IMG/VR virus record: IMGVR_UViG_3300042882_000223
Coordinates: 1 to 23,223 of that record
Length of the DNA stretch: 23,223 nt
Reading direction: 5' to 3' (one strand)
DNA from: a virus
Of the stretch, positions 1 to 6,467 are shown one piece after another. Position 1 is the stretch's first letter; each line of letters starts with the position of its first letter. A program made the translations under genes and the position numbers. Under the pieces are notes generated by a model, which searched no databases, had not been told where the DNA came from, and saw nothing but the letters and a program-made list of their open reading frames with translations.

Positions 1-1492
1 CTTGCTGCTCGTCAGCGTATAGCATAGAATCTGTAGCAATCTCAATGCGGAATGTACGCATAGGATTGTCTTTTAACAACTCCATAGCTTGCGGCACCAA
101 TTGTTGGTCCGTTTGACTAAGCAACTCAGCACCGCCGATTTTCATGATCGTTTCAGGTTGGAAGTGTTGACAGATAATCTGTGCTTTAATCTTAAGTATT
201 TGTGAAGCAAAACGAGCCACTTCGTCTTGGTAAGTCTTAAGACGCAATGTAGCGTACTGGCCCTTGATTTGTTGAGCAGTAGCAGTCTCGTTAGCGTTAC
301 TTGCACCACGAACAATGTCAGATATACCTGTAATATCGTAGATTTGCTGCTTAACTTGGCCCATAGCCTGGTAGGCCATGTTCAATGCGTTAGCAATAGG
401 CGTTAGGTCAACGAACTCTACAGCACCACCCAAGCCACCTTTTTCAGCAAAGGCAGCGTAGTTCTTAACAGGGATAAGTGTATTGTTGTCACCCTCTGTA
501 AATAGACGGCCTAGGTCAGAATTTGCAGCGTCATAGAAGCCACGAACCTTCATAGCGTCTACTAGACCCTTAATGCGGTCTGATAGCGTGTCTAGCTCGT
601 TAGCTTGGTCTTGGTATAGAGTGAAGTCAGGAACTGGTACAAGTGTTTCATTAGTAAGCGTAGAGTAGATAGGCTCTGGACATGGGAAGAATTCCTCTAA
701 CTGTAGTGGGTCTTCACGCTTGTCTAGTATCTTGCCCATGGATTTACTAATCCAATATACGCACTTCTCTTCTTTATCCCATACCTCGTAGATTAGACCA
801 CGCTTAGTGACACCCTCAGTCATCTTAGTGCGAGGCTCATCAGGCGAAGCGTCTAACGGTATTCTTTTCCACAAGTCATCAAACTTGTCTTCAGGGAAAC
901 GCTCTTTAAGCATAGGGCGAGTCATATAGACTTTACGCCATACGCATGATACCTCGTCCCATGTCCTGGCAGAGTTGTGACCGAAGTCACGCCAATGCAC
1001 ATAGTCTACTGGTGTTTGCTCAATGTCTAGGTATTCAGATACAGAGTCGCTGTCTAGTTCGTCTTCAGACACGAATGTGTCATCTGTTTCAATGATAGGC
1101 TCGTAACGAATCCATGATGTACCACGGCCACCTAAAAAGCGATCGTAAACGCATGAGTTAAGAGAGTGGTAAAAGTCTTCTGTATTGCTTATCTCAAAGT
1201 CTAAGGCTCTCTCTAGCAACATAGACGCAACACGGGCAACAGGGTCACTGTCTTTGTGTCTGCGTGACACATCAGGCTTAGGCATACGGCTAAAGGTTGC
1301 AGCCTTCAGAGTCTGTACATTAGCCCACAAGATGTTGTAATGAGATTGAGCCGTAGTTGTTGTACGGTCATCACGGTAGCGTTTGAGTATTTTCTCTACA
1401 CGACCTTCCCACTTAGCAAACTCCTTGTCGTACTGGCTAAACATATCAAGGTATGTTTGTACCTCTGACATTATTTGCGAAACCTTAGCCAT
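1..1492 (-). CDS. Portal protein, P22-like (C-terminus beyond window edge)
   Basis: The frame opens at ATG 1492 (MAKVSQIMSEVQTYLDMF) and stays open for 497 codons to the left edge, so the C-terminus is missing. The portal is the dodecameric ring at one capsid vertex through which DNA is packaged and ejected and to which the tail attaches. Visible traits of P22-type portals are an N-terminal helical stretch with WANVQTLKAA, then RFLGGRGTSWIRYEP, then DYVHWRDFGHNSARTW, an EVWDKEEKCVYWISK strand pair, and a long helical part with DITGISDIVRGASNANET followed by AQQIKGQYATLRLKTYQDEV. The last segment is the conserved helix region of such portals. It lies 9 nt downstream of the 90-aa gene, and the order terminase large, small protein, portal is normal for this phage type. 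The family call is from memory of these motifs; I am confident of portal, less so of the exact subfamily. Confidence 0.85.
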   Translation of the reverse strand, partial: MAKVSQIMSEVQTYLDMFSQYDKEFAKWEGRVEKILKRYRDDRTTTTAQSHYNILWANVQTLKAATFSRMPKPDVSRRHKDSDPVARVASMLLERALDFEISNTEDFYHSLNSCVYDRFLGGRGTSWIRYEPIIETDDTFVSEDELDSDSVSEYLDIEQTPVDYVHWRDFGHNSARTWDEVSCVWRKVYMTRPMLKERFPEDKFDDLWKRIPLDASPDEPRTKMTEGVTKRGLIYEVWDKEEKCVYWISKSMGKILDKREDPLQLEEFFPCPEPIYSTLTNETLVPVPDFTLYQDQANELDTLSDRIKGLVDAMKVRGFYDAANSDLGRLFTEGDNNTLIPVKNYAAFAEKGGLGGAVEFVDLTPIANALNMAYQAMGQVKQQIYDITGISDIVRGASNANETATAQQIKGQYATLRLKTYQDEVARFASQILKIKAQIICQHFQPETIMKIGGAELLSQTDQQLVPQAMELLKDNPMRTFRIEIATDSMLYADEQQ

Positions 1493-1501
1493 GAGTTATC
1501 C

Positions 1502-1774
1502 TTAACCGAAGAATACAGTTGCGCTTACTGTGCCGCTAATAACAATGTATAAGCCACTTGCTACTGACGCTGGGATTGTGTAATAGGTAGCAGCCGCTGG
1601 TGTAAATGTTTCAACCACTTTAGCTGTTGTAGTTGTAGTAGCTGAATCGTAGATAGTGATTGTAGGTGTGCTAGACGCAGCAGATACAAATATGCCTAGT
1701 AGGTCTGTGCCTATTGGGCTTACATTGCCTGTAGCTGAGATTAGCTTGTAGCCACCAGTGATTACTGAGTTCAT
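1502..1774 (-). CDS. Small virion-associated protein of unknown function, 90 aa
   Basis: This 90-aa protein is rich in Thr, Ser, Ala and Val, with alternating beta-strand-like stretches (TPTITIYDSATTTTTAKVVE, YYTIPASVASGLYIVISG) and almost no charged residues. That composition suits a small beta-sandwich capsid decoration or head-associated protein. It sits between terminase large (2 nt upstream) and portal (9 nt downstream), a place where podophages with P22/T7-like heads often carry a small structural protein. I do not recognise a named family. A structural role is inferred from composition and position only. Confidence 0.6.
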   Translation of the reverse strand: MNSVITGGYKLISATGNVSPIGTDLLGIFVSAASSTPTITIYDSATTTTTAKVVETFTPAAATYYTIPASVASGLYIVISGTVSATVFFG

Positions 1775-1776
1775 CG

Positions 1777-3102
1777 TTAAATCCTTTTAGGTTGTTTAGG
1801 CTGTGTGGCCCATAGTTCATCGAGTGTGACATCGGTCTGTCCGACCATAATGCCTCTAATTGGTTTGTCTTCTACCACAGGCTTGTGTTCTTCACGCCAG
1901 TTAATAGCAGCATAACGCATAGCATCTGCCGCATGAGATGTCCAATCGTGTCTAGGTTTATCCCTAAACATTTTCTTGTCATCATCCCACTCACGCTGAT
2001 ACTGTTTGAGAGCCTCTAGGCCATCATAACAACGCTCTTTATCAAACCATGCTTTAGGCATCATTTGTCTTACCGCCTGTATGCCATCATGTAGTGATAG
2101 GCTAGGTGTGATTGCCATCTTAGTTATGCTCAAGTGTTCGGCCAACATCTCAATGACTGATTTACCACCAGAGGCTAAGGTCTTAGCTCTAGCATCGTGT
2201 GGTAGGAAGTGCGTCTTGTATTTATAAGGCTTGCTTAGTATGTGTGCAGCGTAATGGTCAATAGACTTGCCACTAGCAGCGTAGTAATCAATGAAATGAA
2301 CCTCACCTTGTATTACCTGGTAGGTGAACACCGCAGTATCGTCTGAGTAGCCTAAGTCCCATGCTGTATACACAGGGGCAAACTCATCATACTCTACGCC
2401 AGTTATGCGTCCATCTTGCTCTGCTTGGTATAACTCACGACCCCATATTGCACCAGGCAATGCAGCATCAAAGTCACACTCCATCTCTTGACGCCAAGCA
2501 TCCTCAGATAGTTCTTGCTTTAATGACAATATCTCTGACTCTGGCAATATGCCTGAATCGTCCACTGTTATCTTTAGGGCTAACCACTCATCACTGTGTG
2601 TAGCTCTGTCGTATGTTTCCCAGAAGGCGTTACGGCCTTTAGGCGTTCCTATTATGACGGCCTTACCCTGGCGATCAGCCAACGCAGGCCTAATAATATA
2701 TTGAAACACATTCGCACGCCAGTCACCATACTCATCACAAACAATACTGTCCAGATAAAGGCCCCTAAGACTATCAGCATTGTCAGCACCGAATAACTGA
2801 ATCCTAGCACCGTTCTTAAAGTCGATACGAAGTTCTGACTCATTAATGACGATGCCATCAATTACCCTAGTAAAGTATTTAAAGTAGTCCCATGCTACAG
2901 ACTTAGCTTGTTTATAGAAAGGCGCTATGTATGCTGCACGAAAATCATTACGCTTACTCATCACAGCTTCTTTAATCAGCTGGTTAACACAAGCTACTGT
3001 CTTACCTGCCCTACGGTGAGCTACCACTACCTTCCATCGCTTGTTGCTAGTGTGTAATGGTTGAAATGCGTCCCTGGGCTTATAAGGTATTATTCTTGCC
3101 AT
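1777..3102 (-). CDS. terL: Terminase large subunit
   Basis: This is the packaging motor ATPase and headful/cos nuclease, 441 aa, a usual length. The Walker A motif AHRRAGKT lies at residues 28-35. The Walker B motif is LDSIVCDE, ending at D123/E124. The C-terminal RNase H-like nuclease begins at YTAWDLGYSDDTAVFTY (about residues 245-261), with the first catalytic Asp in WDLG, and ends with the DAMRYAAINW segment typical of the last nuclease motif. It starts at ATG 3102 inside the end of the small-subunit gene (13-nt overlap), so the two are translationally linked. The motor assembles on the portal encoded two genes downstream. No key residue is missing. Confidence 0.95.
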   Translation of the reverse strand: MARIIPYKPRDAFQPLHTSNKRWKVVVAHRRAGKTVACVNQLIKEAVMSKRNDFRAAYIAPFYKQAKSVAWDYFKYFTRVIDGIVINESELRIDFKNGARIQLFGADNADSLRGLYLDSIVCDEYGDWRANVFQYIIRPALADRQGKAVIIGTPKGRNAFWETYDRATHSDEWLALKITVDDSGILPESEILSLKQELSEDAWRQEMECDFDAALPGAIWGRELYQAEQDGRITGVEYDEFAPVYTAWDLGYSDDTAVFTYQVIQGEVHFIDYYAASGKSIDHYAAHILSKPYKYKTHFLPHDARAKTLASGGKSVIEMLAEHLSITKMAITPSLSLHDGIQAVRQMMPKAWFDKERCYDGLEALKQYQREWDDDKKMFRDKPRHDWTSHAADAMRYAAINWREEHKPVVEDKPIRGIMVGQTDVTLDELWATQPKQPKRI

Positions 3103-3359
3103 GCGTAGACTTCAACATCAGCAGTCAGTTGTGTTGTTTGCTCTACTGATTGAACTGGTCTGCCCTCTAAGCGATCACCGATCTCTTTTAACGCTGCCAT
3201 GTCACCATCTAGCGCTTTGTCTATTAGTGATTTAACAAGTTTGGTGAGCTGGTCGTTTTGTATTATTTCTTTTCGGAGAGCGTCAGACCACATCTTGCCT
3301 TTTACAGCGTTCTGATTACCTTTAGGCGCTCCTCCAAGAGTGTTCTTGGTATTAGCCAT
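3090..3359 (-). CDS. terS: Terminase small subunit (putative)
   Basis: This 89-aa protein lies directly upstream of terminase large and overlaps it by 13 nt, the usual place of the DNA-recognition subunit. It begins with a Gly/Asn/Lys-rich stretch, GGAPKGNQNAVKGKMWSDAL, which is a common N-terminus of small phage terminase subunits or related DNA-binding proteins. A helical middle (VKSLIDKALDGDMAALKEIG) and the DRLEGRPVQ motif follow; the latter recurs in this kind of protein. It lacks the long oligomerisation domain of lambda-type TerS. The call rests on position and the GNQNA and RLEGRP motifs. The ribosome site before ATG 3359 is weak. Confidence 0.7.
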   Translation of the reverse strand: MANTKNTLGGAPKGNQNAVKGKMWSDALRKEIIQNDQLTKLVKSLIDKALDGDMAALKEIGDRLEGRPVQSVEQTTQLTADVEVYAWQE

Positions 3360-3391
3360 TTAAGTCAACCTATATGTTATTGAATAAATTA

Positions 3392-3550
3392 TTATTTCAT
3401 GAGAGCAGCCGCTAACTTCTTAGGGTCTTTCTTTACGCCCTCTGAAGCCATCATTGCTGCTTTCCCTTGTGGGATCCCTACACGCTTTGCTATAGACGGA
3501 TCATGAGCGGCAGCTTGAAATAGTCTGTGCTGTTTTTCTGTCCATGGCAT
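3392..3550 (-). CDS. Small conserved phage protein, 52 aa
   Basis: ATG 3550 is preceded by AAGAGGA, 7 nt upstream on the minus strand, so the start is clear. The product begins MPWTEKQHRLFQAAAHDP and continues AKRVGIPQGKAAMMASEG. The pattern K-Q-H-x-L-F-x-A-A-A-H-x-P, then A-K-x-x-G-I-P, is familiar from many tiny uncharacterised phage proteins that lie near head genes. The C-terminus is Lys-rich (VKKDPKKLAAALMK). It is the first gene after the late promoter/terminator and is followed 32 nt later by terminase small. Its function is unknown. Confidence 0.75.
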   Translation of the reverse strand: MPWTEKQHRLFQAAAHDPSIAKRVGIPQGKAAMMASEGVKKDPKKLAAALMK

Positions 3551-3616
3551 ATAGGTGTCCTCTTATAGATGGGCTACTTTCAACTAATACCAATAGTATG
3601 TATATTAATTTCACCC

Positions 3617-3648
3617 AAAAAAAATGGACTCAGCTTTTAGGAGAGTCC
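3617..3648 (-). terminator. Rho-independent terminator in late leader (tR'-like)
   Basis: On the minus strand the stem GGACTC (3648-3643) pairs with GAGTCC (3631-3626) across an 11-nt loop. One base later comes a run of eight T (3624-3617). It lies between the late promoter at 3718-3746 and the first late gene at 3550. Transcripts from that promoter would therefore stop after about 95 nt unless the polymerase is modified, as at lambda tR'. Confidence 0.75.
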
Positions 3649-3717
3649 GAACCCAACGGAGATTAGGTTAAAGCTTGGTATATGAATCATATAGACGCAA
3701 CTATACCAGCAGGTCGT

Positions 3718-3746
3718 ATATTACCACAAAATGGCTTGTTTGTCAA
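3718..3746 (-). promoter_or_regulatory. Late promoter, sigma70 consensus (pR'-like)
   Basis: Read on the minus strand: -35 TTGACA (3746-3741), a 17-nt spacer, and -10 TAATAT (3723-3718). This is close to a perfect sigma70 promoter. Transcription would start near 3711. A second -10-like hexamer, TATAGT (3705-3700), lies at about +7 to +12, the kind of element that causes the promoter-proximal pause used by lambda-type Q proteins. The promoter begins 8 nt after the stop of the Q-like gene. The leader also has a hairpin, GCTGGTATA with TATACCAAGC (3710-3702 and 3682-3673), and contains a perfect 15-nt palindrome at 3679-3693. Confidence 0.75.
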
Positions 3747-3753
3747 GTAGTAT

Positions 3754-4080
3754 TTAGTATAGGTTTTTTTCTGTCAGTTTTTGCTGCAACATGGCCATTG
3801 CATTGTCGTAATAACGATCTAATACCTTCATGTCCATCATAGTCTTTTGGCCCAGGTAGATCACATAGATAGCATTGCGCTGAAATGCCGGCAGATCGTC
3901 TATCACCTTGTCCACTACTCTTACGCTGTGGTTATCTACCTCGTCAGCTATGTCATCAAATGAATGTACGCCGCCGGTGTGAAAGCCAGAAGACTTAGAC
4001 TTATAGCCTAGCTTGTTGTTGTCTGACTTCATGTACTCACGCCACATATCTAAATAATATATTACTCTACCTAGTTCCAT
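3754..4080 (-). CDS. Q-like late-gene antiterminator (putative)
   Basis: This 108-aa protein starts at ATG 4080, which overlaps the RusA stop as TAATG and has GAGGA 9 nt upstream. Longer upstream starts would run through the RusA gene. Seen in sequence: N-terminal MELGRVIYYLDMWREYMKSD, then LGYKSKS, then VVDKVIDDLPAFQRNAIYVI followed by YLG. Short Q-type antiterminators of proteobacterial phages share this plan: a W-x-x-W/Y helix, an LGYPS-like motif, then VD-x-A-V-x-x-LP-x-x-x-R-x-x-hydrophobic, resembling sigma region 4. Q proteins bind near the late promoter, load on paused RNA polymerase and make it ignore terminators. The position (last gene after rusA, directly before a strong promoter plus terminator and then terminase) is that of Q in lambdoid phages. 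The family match is from memory and the protein is diverged. Confidence 0.65.
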   Translation of the reverse strand: MELGRVIYYLDMWREYMKSDNNKLGYKSKSSGFHTGGVHSFDDIADEVDNHSVRVVDKVIDDLPAFQRNAIYVIYLGQKTMMDMKVLDRYYDNAMAMLQQKLTEKNLY

Positions 4081-4463
4081 TAAATGTAATCCTCGTATTT
4101 TTCTAGCATTTGATGTACTTCTGTGTATGGCACAATAACAGCCTTGCACATGCCGCCCTTAACAATGTGCCTACGCACTAGCCATATAAAGTCTATTTGC
4201 TCATCGTCTAAGAATACGCCGGCAGCTTGTAGTGCGTCTGTGGCTTGCTTTTCGTAGTTGGCTATATCTCTGCGTCTACGATCTGGAGGATAGAAAGCGT
4301 AGAACACCGCCAGCCTTCCCTCTATCTTAGCCTTAGCATCTACAACTATGTTCTGCACAACTTCCCTAAACTTTTGCGTGGGTTTGCTTAAGAACTTGCG
4401 CTTACCTCCGTAGTGGTGTGAATGATTGGTGCTAGGCGGCCATGGCAATGTAAGTTTAATCAT
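4080..4463 (-). CDS. rusA: RusA-family Holliday junction resolvase
   Basis: RusA enzymes cut four-way DNA junctions as homodimers with Mg2+. This copy is 127 aa, against about 120 aa for E. coli RusA. The N-terminus LTLPWPPSTNHSHHYGGKRK carries the PP-S-x-N-H-x-Y motif. The catalytic block is RRRRDIANYEKQATDALQAAG followed by VFLDDEQI. The block normally reads RRD-x-D-N-x-x-K-x-x-x-DAL; here the second Asp is Ala (codon GCC at about 4247-4249 on the minus strand), while the first Asp, the Lys and the DAL Asp are kept. The start ATG 4463 overlaps the YbcO stop as ATGA, and the stop overlaps the Q start. It lies in the middle of a NinB-YbcO-RusA-Q series, as in lambdoid nin regions. Confidence 0.85.
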   Translation of the reverse strand: MIKLTLPWPPSTNHSHHYGGKRKFLSKPTQKFREVVQNIVVDAKAKIEGRLAVFYAFYPPDRRRRDIANYEKQATDALQAAGVFLDDEQIDFIWLVRRHIVKGGMCKAVIVPYTEVHQMLEKYEDYI

Positions 4464-4765
4464 TTGACCACCAGCATACCATGCTCAATGAAATGCTGCA
4501 TAGTCATCCTATGAGCCAACTCCCACATATCTTTACGGTCCTGCTTGTTGAGGGCCATGCCGTTATCTAGCTCAAAATGGCATCTTGCACACATAGCAGC
4601 CACCATTGCATCGCTTGCCTTAATTCCGGTGCCTTTACCATCACGCAGTTGATTAGAGTGTGCTGCACATACTGTACCATCCATAGCGCCACATGATTGG
4701 CAAGGGATGTCCCGGCAAAGCTCTAGCAGTTTCTTGTTTCTGTAATTAGGCACTGTATTTCCCAC
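4460..4765 (-). CDS. YbcO-like (DUF1364) HNH-type nuclease
   Basis: The 101-aa product has a zinc site of two Cys pairs: CQSC at residues 22-25 and CARCH at 59-63. Between them is the hallmark stretch CAAHSNQLRDGKGTGIKASD (33-52). This is typical of the DUF1364/YbcO family of small metal-dependent DNases of prophages (DLP12 YbcO). It probably processes recombination or replication intermediates with NinB and RusA. The start is GTG; 4765 is used here, but GTG 4753 is also possible because it has GGGA 6 nt upstream. The gene overlaps the winged-helix stop upstream and the RusA start downstream. Confidence 0.85.
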   Translation of the reverse strand: MGNTVPNYRNKKLLELCRDIPCQSCGAMDGTVCAAHSNQLRDGKGTGIKASDAMVAAMCARCHFELDNGMALNKQDRKDMWELAHRMTMQHFIEHGMLVVK

Positions 4766-5237
4766 TTAAGCTTGATTGAAAGTTGCCTCTGTATTTTGAG
4801 CCATCTTTTTTGGGTATATCCCAGTGATCCGTATCTAGCTCTTTATGTGACTTTATAATATCAGGGCTTATGCGGCCTTCGTAAATTGCATCTAACAGAG
4901 CTTGGTGTATGCCTTGATAGCTTTGATTGAAATAATCACGCTTTATGTCTTTTGAGTTCTTAACTTTAGCCGGCCATGGAAAATCTTCTTTTTCTGTTTT
5001 AAAATACATTTTAACCCTGGTCATATCTTTGTTTACCAATACGCAGCGAACATAGCCGGTTTCTTCCAAGTGTTTGCAATATTCTGTAATTGTATGTGGT
5101 GCTAAATTCATGCGCCTAGCCATATCTGAAGCAAACTTAGGGCCGTCAATTATGTGTGAATATACTACCGCCCTGTTAAACGCTCTGCTTTCTTCTTTTA
5201 GCTTGTGAGCAGAAGCCAAGTTGTTTTTGTTTGCCAT
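4746..5237 (-). CDS. Winged-helix DNA-binding protein, 163 aa
   Basis: Residues from about 20 to 75 look like a winged helix: AVVYSHIIDGPKFASDMARR, then MNLAPHTITEYCKHLEETGY and VRCVLVNKDMTRVKMYF as the wing. The segment MNLAPHTITEYCKHLEE is the recognition helix, as in phage helix-turn-helix proteins that act in transcription control or replication. The C-terminal half (DYFNQSYQGIHQALLDAIYE and on) is not recognised. ATG 5237 is preferred over the earlier in-frame ATG because AGGAGA lies 6 nt before it and it overlaps the previous stop as TAATG. The partner DNA is unknown. Confidence 0.7.
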   Translation of the reverse strand: MANKNNLASAHKLKEESRAFNRAVVYSHIIDGPKFASDMARRMNLAPHTITEYCKHLEETGYVRCVLVNKDMTRVKMYFKTEKEDFPWPAKVKNSKDIKRDYFNQSYQGIHQALLDAIYEGRISPDIIKSHKELDTDHWDIPKKDGSKYRGNFQSSLSGKYSA

Positions 5238-5782
5238 TATATTCTCCTGCAAATTTCTGTTATAAATTCTATTAATAAATCAGGCGTGTATTCTCTTTGG
5301 TATTGAGTGCAACGCTTAGTGCCTTTTACATTTCCACATATAGATCTATCTGTAGGTGCTAGATTTGGTGGTGGCAACTGAGGCAACTCTCTCATAGCTA
5401 TGCCACAAATGTAAAGCTTTGTTTTCTTGTGCGCAACATGGCCAAAATCATATTGGTCCACCTCAATAGTAAATCCACCAAATTCATCAGGAAACTCCCC
5501 TTCTAAAGGTAAGTTTGCCTCTCGCCACAATCTTGAACCAGCAGGATGTTCTAAAACGCCGCCATTTAACCTTACTTGCGCTAAAGCAAAGAAAGCCAAT
5601 TGCTTTTCGTCCGGTCTTGGATTAGCCATGTGGCTTAGTTGACCCCAAGCACGGCAAGGTGGATGTGCTAACACCGGGTAGCTTAAACAATAGTTCCTGG
5701 CGTCACGATGTATGTCATACACATCATAGCCATCTAGCTCTTTGTATCGGCTGTCATTCCTTGCAAATAAAACAGCTATCAT
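5237..5782 (-). CDS. PPC-motif protein resembling cytosine-C5 methyltransferases, function unknown
   Basis: This 181-aa protein has, in order, VLAHPPCRAWGQLSHMAN (residues 38-54), GGVLEHPAGSRLW (74-86), VDQYDFGHVAHKKTKLYICG (108-127) and a basic C-terminus. PPC followed by an E-x-P motif recalls motifs IV and VI of C5 DNA methyltransferases, but the SAM-binding FAG-type N-terminus is not obvious; the start MIAVLFARNDSRYKEL is short. Phages carry many such short proteins that no one has characterised, as far as I know. ATG 5782 is chosen because AGGA lies close upstream and it sits one base after the NinB stop. DNA modification, or a decayed methyltransferase fold, is a guess. Confidence 0.65.
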   Translation of the reverse strand: MIAVLFARNDSRYKELDGYDVYDIHRDARNYCLSYPVLAHPPCRAWGQLSHMANPRPDEKQLAFFALAQVRLNGGVLEHPAGSRLWREANLPLEGEFPDEFGGFTIEVDQYDFGHVAHKKTKLYICGIAMRELPQLPPPNLAPTDRSICGNVKGTKRCTQYQREYTPDLLIEFITEICRRI

Positions 5783-5783
5783 A

Positions 5784-6107
5784 TTAGTCCTGTAAATAAA
5801 CACCACGCACAGCGCAGTATCGTTCAACTTCATTCATAAAATTGTTAAGTTCTTCTACGCTTAAATCAGCAGTAGACTTTAAAGCATATATTGTACGGCC
5901 ATCAGGTGCTGTAAATTCATTGTAACCCAGCCACTGGTCCTTGGCCATCACTTTCCACCATTGGTGCGGATGGTGTAACCCATCTTTACCTTTCAAACTT
6001 TCAGCCATTAATTGAAATAGCTTATGCAGTCTTGAATTTTGTGGCAATGACCGTCTTTGACTTTGACCGCATGACGGACAAATCTTCGGTTGGTTTTTCT
6101 GTAACAT
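5784..6107 (-). CDS. NinB-like recombination protein
   Basis: This 107-aa protein begins MLQKNQPKICPSCGQSQRRS and continues LPQNSRLHKLFQLMAESL. After that come WWKVMAKDQWLGYN, RTIYALKSTADLSVEELNNF and VERYCAVRGVYLQ. The R-S-x-P-Q-N-x-x-L-H start, the central Trp-rich segment, the R-S/K-T-x-x-L-S-x-x-E motif and the final A-x-x-GV are the marks of NinB (lambda Orf), which binds SSB and single-stranded DNA and helps annealing or RecF-pathway reactions. Lambda NinB is about 146 aa, so this one is short. A CPSC pair replaces part of the normal N-terminus. ATG 6107 has GAAGG 8 nt upstream. Its first 86 nt overlap the preceding gene in another frame. Confidence 0.75.
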   Translation of the reverse strand: MLQKNQPKICPSCGQSQRRSLPQNSRLHKLFQLMAESLKGKDGLHHPHQWWKVMAKDQWLGYNEFTAPDGRTIYALKSTADLSVEELNNFMNEVERYCAVRGVYLQD

Positions 6108-6246
6108 ATATTGAACCTTCTTTATAATTTTTGTCTTCGTAAGATGGCAGCCAGTTCTTAGACTTGTAAACTTTGCCATCGTTAGTGGTCACTTTCCACT
6201 CTGCATCGCCAAAATGCTTATAGAATTCGGTTTCACTAAATTTCAT
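6022..6246 (-). CDS. Small protein of unknown function, 74 aa
   Basis: The product reads MKFSETEFYKHFGDAEWKVT and continues with a charged, Lys-rich sequence. ATG 6246 overlaps the previous stop as ATGA, which supports it as part of the operon. The last 29 codons overlap the NinB-like gene out of frame, an unusually long overlap here, so the true C-terminus may matter little. Composition is hydrophilic with no membrane segment or known motif. I do not recognise the family. Confidence 0.55.
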   Translation of the reverse strand: MKFSETEFYKHFGDAEWKVTTNDGKVYKSKNWLPSYEDKNYKEGSIYVTEKPTEDLSVMRSKSKTVIATKFKTA

Positions 6247-6458
6247 ACGCTTTGCCCTATGTAAGTAGCTTTACTATCTCTAAATTGCACTTCTACGGCA
6301 CAGTCTTGCCCTTTGGTTGCATGAAAAAGTTTCCATACGCCAAATCCCATGGAAACCACAGCAATAAGTAGCAATGTTGCTACAATTACTACAGCTCTAT
6401 CACCGGCCCTATTACAATTACAGTTGCGGCCTTGATTACAGTTTTGATTACATGGCAT
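6243..6458 (-). CDS. Small single-pass membrane protein with Cys-rich N-terminus
   Basis: The 71-aa protein opens with MPCNQNCNQGRNCNCNR, with four Cys in 15 residues, followed by one hydrophobic helix AVVIVATLLLIAVVSMGFGV at about residues 22-41 and a short polar tail. Similar tiny 'NCNQGRxCxC' membrane proteins recur in phages of beta- and gammaproteobacteria next to replication genes, with no known role. The Cys cluster could bind metal or form disulfides. It lies 9 nt after the helicase gene start-to-stop series and overlaps the next start by ATGA. Confidence 0.7.
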   Translation of the reverse strand: MPCNQNCNQGRNCNCNRAGDRAVVIVATLLLIAVVSMGFGVWKLFHATKGQDCAVEVQFRDSKATYIGQSV

Positions 6459-6467
6459 ATCAATCTC

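Noticed and set aside
2361-2861. Several 60-80 aa frames within the terminase region on both strands
   Set aside because: They lie inside the large terminase gene, which has all its motifs, and lack ribosome sites.
3641-3710. Possible tRNA in the late leader
   Set aside because: There are stems, but no cloverleaf with T-arm GTTCRA and acceptor pairing; a promoter, hairpin and terminator explain the region better.
6108-6179. N-terminal extension of the NinB-like protein to 6179
   Set aside because: The added 24 residues are a shadow of the 74-aa gene and ATG 6107 has its own GAAGG site.
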